A stretch of DNA of 64,000 nt from Lachnospiraceae bacterium (lineage in GTDB: Bacteria; Bacillota; Clostridia; Lachnospirales; Lachnospiraceae), in NCBI GenBank assembly GCA_024692905.1, contig JAILLY010000123.1:57758-121757 (forward strand), read 5' to 3'. Below are positions 58,578 through 64,000 of the stretch, piece after piece. The position numbers and the translations under genes were made by a program. The first letter of the stretch is position 1. Each line of letters opens with the position of its first letter. The notes under the pieces are model-generated. The model made no database searches and was not told the origin of the DNA. It saw only the letters and a list, made by a program, of their open reading frames with translations.

Positions 58578-59209
58578 ATTATATAACATTTGCACTCGGA
58601 AAGGGAAGACTTGCCAGCAAAACGCTTGAACTTCTCGAAGAGATAGGCATAACCTGTGAAGAAATGAAAAACAAAGATACCAGAAAGCTTATCTTTGTCA
58701 ATGAAGAGCTTAAGCTTAAGTTCTTTCTGGCAAAGGGCCCCGATGTTCCGACATATGTGGAATACGGAGCCGCAGATATAGGCGTGGTGGGAAAAGATAC
58801 GATACTCGAAGAAGACCGTAAATGTTATGAGGTCCTCGATCTCGGTTTCGGCAAATGCAGAATGTGCGTCTGCGGTCCCGAGTCATCTGCCGAGCTCTTA
58901 AAGCATCATGAGATGATAAGGGTAGCCACGAAGTATCCCAGGATCGCCAAGGATTACTTCTATAATCATAAGCACCAGACCGTCGACATCATCAAACTGA
59001 ACGGATCCATCGAGCTTGCACCCATAGTCGGATTATCCGAGGTGATCGTCGACATCGTAGAGACCGGTTCAACCCTTCGTGAGAACGGACTGATGGTACT
59101 TGAAGAGATATGCCCTCTGTCTGCAAGGATGATCGTGAACCAGGTCAGCATGAAAATGGAAGCAGAGAGGATAAATACTCTGATCCGCAGGATAAAGGAG
59201 AGATTATGA
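58574..59209 (+). CDS. hisG: ATP phosphoribosyltransferase, short form
   Basis: HisG condenses ATP and PRPP, the first and regulated step of histidine synthesis. The 211-residue protein is of the short form, lacking the C-terminal regulatory domain, so it needs HisZ. It has the opening [34 protein letters not shown] near residue 66, and the PRPP loop [18 protein letters not shown] near 157. The ATG overlaps the hisZ stop by 4 nt; hisD overlaps its end by 4 nt. Confidence 0.97.
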   Translation: MNYITFALGKGRLASKTLELLEEIGITCEEMKNKDTRKLIFVNEELKLKFFLAKGPDVPTYVEYGAADIGVVGKDTILEEDRKCYEVLDLGFGKCRMCVCGPESSAELLKHHEMIRVATKYPRIAKDYFYNHKHQTVDIIKLNGSIELAPIVGLSEVIVDIVETGSTLRENGLMVLEEICPLSARMIVNQVSMKMEAERINTLIRRIKERL

Positions 59210-60501
59210 GAACTATTCGCTTAAACGAACAGACAAGAAAGGATATAATAAAAGACCTTTTAAAACGCAGCCCCACACAATATACCGAATACGAGGAGAC
59301 TGTAAAGGAAATAATTAATGATGTAAGGGACAACTCGGATGAAGCTCTTTTCCGCCTTACGGAAAAATTCGACGGATTTGCCCTTAATAAGGATAATATC
59401 AGAGTCACGGAAGATGAGATAGAGAGCGCATACGCTTCACTTGACCCCGAACTCATAGGAGTCATGGAGCGTGCCTGTGCCAATATACGCTCCTATCATG
59501 AAAAGCAGAAGTTAAACAGCTGGATCGAGACGTCGGCAGACGGTACGATGCTCGGACAGAAGATAACCCCGCTTGAGAAAGTAGGGGTATATGTTCCCGG
59601 CGGCAAGGCGGCTTATCCGTCATCAACTCTGATGAATATAATCCCCGCGATCGTCGCAGGAGTAGAAAGGATAATCATGGTCACTCCGGCGAACCGCGAA
59701 GGAAAGGTAAATGCCGGGACTTTGGCGGCGGCAAAGATCGCAGGGGTTTCCGAGATATATAAACTGGGCGGTGCCCAGGCCATAGCCGCACTCGCATACG
59801 GAACCGGATCGGTACCGAAGGTTGATAAGATCGTCGGGCCCGGAAATATATATGTAGCTCTTGCCAAAAAGGCTGTTTACGGTCTTGTCAGCATAGACTC
59901 GGTCGCAGGTCCGAGCGAAATACTTGTTATCGCGGATGATACGGCAAATCCTGTCTATGTCGCTGCCGATCTGTTGTCACAGGCCGAGCACGACCAGCTT
60001 GCATCGGCAATACTTATAACAACATCCGAAAAACTTGCCGCATCCGTTAATTCCGAGATCGAGCGTTTTGTAAAAGAACTTGAACGCAGCGAGATAATAA
60101 AAGCTTCTTTGGATAATTACGGTTTTATACTCATAGCCGGCGATATGGACGAAGCGGTGCTTACTGCAAATGAGATCGCATCGGAGCATCTGGAACTGCT
60201 CACGGCAGATCCTTACGGACTGATGACGAAGATAAGGAATGCCGGGGCCATATTCATAGGAGAGTATTCATCCGAACCGCTCGGTGATTATTATGCGGGA
60301 CCAAACCATGTGCTTCCCACGAACGGGACTGCCAAATTCTTTTCACCTTTGGGCGTTGATGCGTTCATCAAGCGCTCAAGTATAATCGCTTATTCAAAAG
60401 ATGCGTTATTTAATGCGGCTGACGATATAATCAGATTCGCAAACGCCGAAGGGCTCACAGCCCACGCAAATTCAATAAAAGTAAGGCTTAAACAGAGTTG
60501 A
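59206..60501 (+). CDS. hisD: Histidinol dehydrogenase
   Basis: HisD oxidises histidinol twice with NAD and zinc to give histidine. The 431-residue protein has [19 protein letters not shown] near residue 126, [16 protein letters not shown] near 210, [14 protein letters not shown] near 229, [14 protein letters not shown] near 257 with the zinc ligands, and near the end the [15 protein letters not shown] loop. ATG 59206 is chosen over an upstream ATG at 59110 because AAAGGAGAG lies just ahead and the ATGA overlap with hisG is 4 nt. hisB follows 40 nt later behind GAGGAGGG. Confidence 0.97.
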   Translation: MRTIRLNEQTRKDIIKDLLKRSPTQYTEYEETVKEIINDVRDNSDEALFRLTEKFDGFALNKDNIRVTEDEIESAYASLDPELIGVMERACANIRSYHEKQKLNSWIETSADGTMLGQKITPLEKVGVYVPGGKAAYPSSTLMNIIPAIVAGVERIIMVTPANREGKVNAGTLAAAKIAGVSEIYKLGGAQAIAALAYGTGSVPKVDKIVGPGNIYVALAKKAVYGLVSIDSVAGPSEILVIADDTANPVYVAADLLSQAEHDQLASAILITTSEKLAASVNSEIERFVKELERSEIIKASLDNYGFILIAGDMDEAVLTANEIASEHLELLTADPYGLMTKIRNAGAIFIGEYSSEPLGDYYAGPNHVLPTNGTAKFFSPLGVDAFIKRSSIIAYSKDALFNAADDIIRFANAEGLTAHANSIKVRLKQS

Positions 60502-60541
60502 AAACGCGTGTGATTGTATTTAAAATAACGAGGAGGGAGCA

Positions 60542-61138
60542 ATGAAAAGCAAAAGAGCGGCTGTTATCAAACGTGAGACAAAAGAAACGTCGATCAACTG
60601 TGCGATCGATCTTGACGGAAAGGGTGAATCAAGCATCGAAACCGGCATAGGTTTTTTTGATCATATGCTTGAAGGGTTCGCAAAGCACGGATTCTTCGAT
60701 CTTAAGTTAAATGTATCCGGAGATCTTCATGTGGATGCTCATCACAGCGTCGAAGACACAGGTATAGTGCTCGGACATGCGATACTTAAGGCTGCCGGTG
60801 ACAAGAAGGGGATCAAAAGATACGGGCACATGATACTTCCGATGGATGACGCACTTGTTCTTTGTGCCGTCGATCTTTGCGGAAGGCCTTATCTGTCGTA
60901 TGAAGCTTCGTTCGATACGGAAAGGATCGGATATCTTGACACCGAGCTTATACGTGAATTCTTTTACGCATTAAGTTACAGTGCGATGATGAACATACAT
61001 ATTAAGGTATTGTCCGGGATCAATTCGCACCACATAGCCGAAGCAATGTTTAAATCATTCGCCAAGGCTCTTGATATGGCGTTATGTACCGATGAAAGGA
61101 TCCCTGATGTATTATCCACGAAAGGAACACTTAAATGA
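60542..61138 (+). CDS. hisB: Imidazoleglycerol-phosphate dehydratase
   Basis: HisB removes water from imidazoleglycerol phosphate, using manganese. The 198-residue monofunctional protein (no phosphatase domain) has the family motifs GIGFFDHMLEGFAKHG near residue 35, DAHHSVEDTGIVLG near 64, and the C-terminal SHHIAEAMFKSFAKAL near 162, which provide the His metal ligands. The 4-nt overlap ATGA with the next gene shows translational coupling. hisC and hisH are not in this operon. Confidence 0.97.
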   Translation: MKSKRAAVIKRETKETSINCAIDLDGKGESSIETGIGFFDHMLEGFAKHGFFDLKLNVSGDLHVDAHHSVEDTGIVLGHAILKAAGDKKGIKRYGHMILPMDDALVLCAVDLCGRPYLSYEASFDTERIGYLDTELIREFFYALSYSAMMNIHIKVLSGINSHHIAEAMFKSFAKALDMALCTDERIPDVLSTKGTLK

Positions 61139-62409
61139 GCAAAAAAATGATAGTTCCGTGCCTGTATCTTAAAGACGGCCGGCTGTACAGTGACTTTTCC
61201 GACAAAACACTTATAAGCAGCGATCCTGCGGCATACGCACTTGAATGTGCCAATGCCGGTGCTGACATGCTTATCATATTTGACCAGTCATACAATGACA
61301 GAACGCACGACGAAGCCCTTGATATAATGAGGGCTGTCACCAGGCAGATAGATATTCCCGTCATCGGAGCCGGAAACATCAAGCGTGCCGAGGACGTAAA
61401 AAAAGTCATATACTCAGGATGCAGCCATGCCGCCTTAAACCTTGCAAAACAGGCCAATATCGACCTTATCGAAGAGACCGGCAAACGATTCGGAAAGGAT
61501 AAGATCTATGTCTGTGCAGACACCGAAGAACAGATACTGGACAACATAGATCCGATCAGGGAATACACCGGAGGTGTACTGCTTCTTAACGATGACATAA
61601 TCGATTCATACAGGGATCTTAAGATAATATCCGTCACCGGAGACACATCGATCGATAAGGCCTGCGGATTGCTTGCCATGGACTGTGTATTTGGCGTGTC
61701 CGGAAAGTTTGCAAACGAAAACAGGTTAAACCTCATGAAGATAAAACGGGAACTTGATGAAAAGGGAATAGATACCTGTATCTTCAAGAGCAGTTATACC
61801 TTCGCGGATCTTAAAAAGAATTCGGACGGCCATGTACCGGTCGTGGTTCAGGACTATAAGACAAATGAAGTACTCATGGTCGCCTACATGAACGAAGAGG
61901 CTTATGACAAAACCCTTGAAACCGGACTTATGACTTACTATTCAAGGAGCCGTAACGAGCTGTGGGTAAAGGGGGCCACTTCAGGCAACTACCAGTATGT
62001 GCGCTCACTCACGGCTGACTGTGACTGCGACACGATACTCGCAAGAGTCGCCCAGACGGGAAATGCCTGCCATACCGGAAGCCACTCATGTTTCTTTAAC
62101 AACATAGTAAAGACTCAGGATACTTCCAGGAATCCGCTTAATGTATTTGAAGACGTGTATAACGTGATAACGGACAGAAGGGAGCATCCGAAGGAAGGAT
62201 CATATACCAATTACCTCTTCGATAAAGGGATCGACAAGATCTTAAAAAAGGTCGGCGAGGAGGCTACCGAGATCGTTATCGCGGCAAAGAATCCTGACCG
62301 CGAGGAAGTAAGATATGAGATCGCCGATCTTCTGTATCATTTAATGGTTCTTATGGCAGAATGCGGGCTTGACTGGACCGACATAGTAAAGGAGCTCGCA
62401 AACAGATAG
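61135..62409 (+). CDS. hisIE: HisF-like domain fused to phosphoribosyl-AMP cyclohydrolase/phosphoribosyl-ATP diphosphatase (HisIE)
   Basis: The 424-residue protein fuses three parts. Residues 1-225 form a TIM barrel like HisF, but the first catalytic Asp (HisF Asp11, in IPCLDVKDGR) reads VPCLYLKDGR with Tyr11; the second, Asp129 (ICAD-like), is kept, and the phosphate loop GGG reads GAG. Residues about 226-325 form HisI, with the zinc motif ADCDCD at about 294-299 and ACHTGSHSCF. Residues about 335-424 form HisE (LKKVGEEATEIVIAAK). HisI and HisE look complete, giving steps 3 and 2 of the pathway. The barrel is probably a non-catalytic or altered domain. It overlaps hisB by 4 nt. Confidence 0.9.
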   Translation: MSKKMIVPCLYLKDGRLYSDFSDKTLISSDPAAYALECANAGADMLIIFDQSYNDRTHDEALDIMRAVTRQIDIPVIGAGNIKRAEDVKKVIYSGCSHAALNLAKQANIDLIEETGKRFGKDKIYVCADTEEQILDNIDPIREYTGGVLLLNDDIIDSYRDLKIISVTGDTSIDKACGLLAMDCVFGVSGKFANENRLNLMKIKRELDEKGIDTCIFKSSYTFADLKKNSDGHVPVVVQDYKTNEVLMVAYMNEEAYDKTLETGLMTYYSRSRNELWVKGATSGNYQYVRSLTADCDCDTILARVAQTGNACHTGSHSCFFNNIVKTQDTSRNPLNVFEDVYNVITDRREHPKEGSYTNYLFDKGIDKILKKVGEEATEIVIAAKNPDREEVRYEIADLLYHLMVLMAECGLDWTDIVKELANR

Positions 62410-62419
62410 AAGGTTATAT

Positions 62420-64000
62420 ATGAGGAAGACCGCCTTAAGCGAAGAGATCCTTCTTACCGTTGAAAAACCGGCCCGGTATATCGGGAATGAGGTCAATTCG
62501 GTGATGAAGGACAAGGATAAAGTGGATGTCAGGTTTGCGATGTGTTTCCCGGATGTTTATGAGATAGGAATGTCGCATCTTGGCATCCAGATACTGTATT
62601 CAATGTTTAACACGTTTGAGGACGTATGGTGCGAACGTGTTTATTCTCCATGGGTGGATCTTCACGCGATCATGAAAGAAAGGGATATACCCCTTTTTGC
62701 GTTAGAGTCACAGGATCCCGTTAAATGTTTTGATTTTCTCGGGATCACGCTTCAGTACGAGATGTGTTATACAAACGTACTTCAGATACTTGACCTTTCG
62801 CATATACCCATGATGGCATCTGACCGGGACTGGTCCCATCCGATAGTCATCGGCGGCGGTCCCTGCACATATAATCCCGAGCCCCTGGCCGATTTTTTTG
62901 ACTTATTCTACATAGGAGAAGGTGAGACAAGCTACAGGCTTCTTATAGACATGTACAAGGATGCAAGAAGGTCCGGGATGAGCAGGAAGGATTTCCTTCA
63001 TAAAGCAAGCCGCATAGAAGGTATCTATGTACCTTCTCTTTATGAAGTAAGTTACGATGACGAAGGTCTTATCAGATCATTTGAACCGTTATACGAAGAC
63101 GTTCCCAAAACCATTAAAAAGAACGTCGAAATGAACGTATCGGATACATATTACCCCTTAAAACCCGTAGTTCCGTTCATAAAGGTGACCCAGGACAGGG
63201 TAGTCCTTGAGATCCAGCGCGGATGCATAAGGGGCTGCCGTTTCTGCCAGGCCGGGATGCTTTACAGGCCTGTCCGCGAACGGGATGTTGAGCTGCTTAA
63301 ATCCTATGCGGTACAGATGCTCAACAACACGGGGCATGAGGAGATATCCTTAAGTTCCCTCTCATCCAGTGATTACTCTCACCTTAAAGAGCTTGTATAT
63401 TTTCTTGTTGAATATGCAGAAAAGAAGCGCCTTAACATTTCGCTTCCTTCACTTCGCATAGACGCTTTTTCGCTCGATGTCATGAGCCGCGTGCAGGACA
63501 TAAGGAAAAGTTCACTTACCTTCGCCCCCGAAGCCGGTTCCCAGCGGCTTCGGAATGTCATTAACAAGGGACTTACCGAAGAGGTGATCCTTGACGGTGC
63601 ATCAAAGGCTTTTCTCGGCGGGTGGACAAGAGTCAAGCTTTATTTCATGCTGGGGCTGCCGACCGAAACGCAGGATGATATGCGGGGGATCGCTGAGTTA
63701 TGCAATAAAATTGCAAAGACATATTATGAACTCATTCCCAAACAGGACAGGAAAGGCCGTGTACAGATAGTTGCTTCGTCATCATTTTTTGTTCCCAAAC
63801 CGTTTACGCCTTTCCAGTGGGCATCAATGAACACAGAAGAACAGTTCCTTGAAAAAGCCCATTTTGTAAATGACTGCATGCATGAACAGTTAAACAGCAA
63901 AAGCATCAAATATAATTACCATCAGGCAGACGAAAGCATACTCGAAGGCGTATTCGCAAGAGGCGACAGGAGACTGTCAAAGGTACTTTTACTGGCATAT
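62420..64000 (+). CDS. TIGR03960 family B12-binding/radical SAM protein (3' truncated by window)
   Basis: The frame runs from ATG 62420 to the window end with no stop (527 codons visible). It has an N-terminal domain (GNEVNSVMKDKD, MCFPDVYEIGMSHLGIQILY) of the B12-binding-like type, the segment VIGGGPCTYNPEPLADFFD near residue 142, and the radical SAM motif CIRGCRFC near residue 270. EIQRGC precedes the motif and VKLYFMLGLPTET lies near 410. Such proteins lie upstream of a DUF2344 gene, rne/rng and rplU-rpmA in Clostridia. The function is not firmly known. It starts 10 nt after hisIE, so it may be co-transcribed. Confidence 0.92.
   Translation, partial: MRKTALSEEILLTVEKPARYIGNEVNSVMKDKDKVDVRFAMCFPDVYEIGMSHLGIQILYSMFNTFEDVWCERVYSPWVDLHAIMKERDIPLFALESQDPVKCFDFLGITLQYEMCYTNVLQILDLSHIPMMASDRDWSHPIVIGGGPCTYNPEPLADFFDLFYIGEGETSYRLLIDMYKDARRSGMSRKDFLHKASRIEGIYVPSLYEVSYDDEGLIRSFEPLYEDVPKTIKKNVEMNVSDTYYPLKPVVPFIKVTQDRVVLEIQRGCIRGCRFCQAGMLYRPVRERDVELLKSYAVQMLNNTGHEEISLSSLSSSDYSHLKELVYFLVEYAEKKRLNISLPSLRIDAFSLDVMSRVQDIRKSSLTFAPEAGSQRLRNVINKGLTEEVILDGASKAFLGGWTRVKLYFMLGLPTETQDDMRGIAELCNKIAKTYYELIPKQDRKGRVQIVASSSFFVPKPFTPFQWASMNTEEQFLEKAHFVNDCMHEQLNSKSIKYNYHQADESILEGVFARGDRRLSKVLLLAY

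Overview
The window looks like ordinary chromosome from an anaerobic, Gram-positive member of the Clostridia, most likely Lachnospiraceae. This is inference from gene content and order. Supporting signs are a partial serA followed by a DUF1015 gene, fhs-folD plus an NfnAB-type flavoprotein pair, phoH-ybeY, rsmD-coaD, a hisZ/short-hisG histidine operon, GerW, DUF2953, RecU, an Asp23/DAK2 pair, a TIGR03960 radical SAM protein, and several zinc-ribbon membrane proteins. Gene density is very high, most genes lie on the + strand, and many neighbours overlap by 1 to 20 nt. No stretch longer than about 300 bases lacks a gene. I see no tRNA, rRNA, CRISPR array, insertion sequence, prophage or integrative element.

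Layout. 1-5.2 kb: serA 3' end, a small unknown gene on the - strand, DUF1015, a glycogen branching enzyme and an MscS channel. 5.2-15.4 kb: uppP, an FtsK/SpoIIIE translocase, fhs and folD, a zinc-ribbon/TPR/chitobiase-like membrane protein and the NfnAB-type pair, ending at a clear hairpin. 15.4-24 kb: rlmH, phoH, ybeY, a SpoVB/MurJ-like flippase, a COG2509 flavoprotein, proB, DUF896, 5-formyl-THF cyclo-ligase and miaB. 24-32.1 kb: two zinc-ribbon proteins (one a membrane-anchored transglutaminase-like protein), leuCD, a NusG-domain-II protein with a Gx transporter, ruvAB, a secreted coiled-coil protein with a dockerin-like end, and zapA. 32.1-38.2 kb: a U32 peptidase, a RodA/FtsW-PBP pair and an HD-GYP gene on the - strand. 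38.3-46.9 kb: a small unknown gene, DUF2953-GerW, a J-domain coiled-coil protein, rpmB (-), Asp23-DAK2-recG and a CheX-like/CheY pair (-). 47-57.3 kb: a type IIA topoisomerase pair, rsmD, coaD, a coiled-coil protein, a PepD-like dipeptidase, two pseudouridine synthases and recU. 57.3-64 kb: a histidine operon behind a consensus promoter, then a radical SAM gene cut by the window end.

Functional themes are one-carbon and redox metabolism (fhs, folD, formyl-THF cyclo-ligase, NfnAB-type), envelope and division (uppP, flippase, RodA/PBP, ZapA, FtsK), RNA modification and ribosome maturation (rlmH, ybeY, miaB, rsmD, RsuA, RluA), DNA repair and topology (ruvAB, recG, recU, type IIA topoisomerase) and amino-acid synthesis (ser, leu, pro, his).

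I found no clearly new multi-gene system. The most interesting items are a HisF-like domain with its first catalytic Asp replaced by Tyr, fused to HisIE; an HD-GYP protein with Tyr in place of the HD histidine; a two-gene CheX-like/CheY module; a zinc-ribbon transglutaminase-like protein with a visible Cys-His-Glu triad; and a secreted coiled-coil protein ending in one dockerin-like calcium loop.
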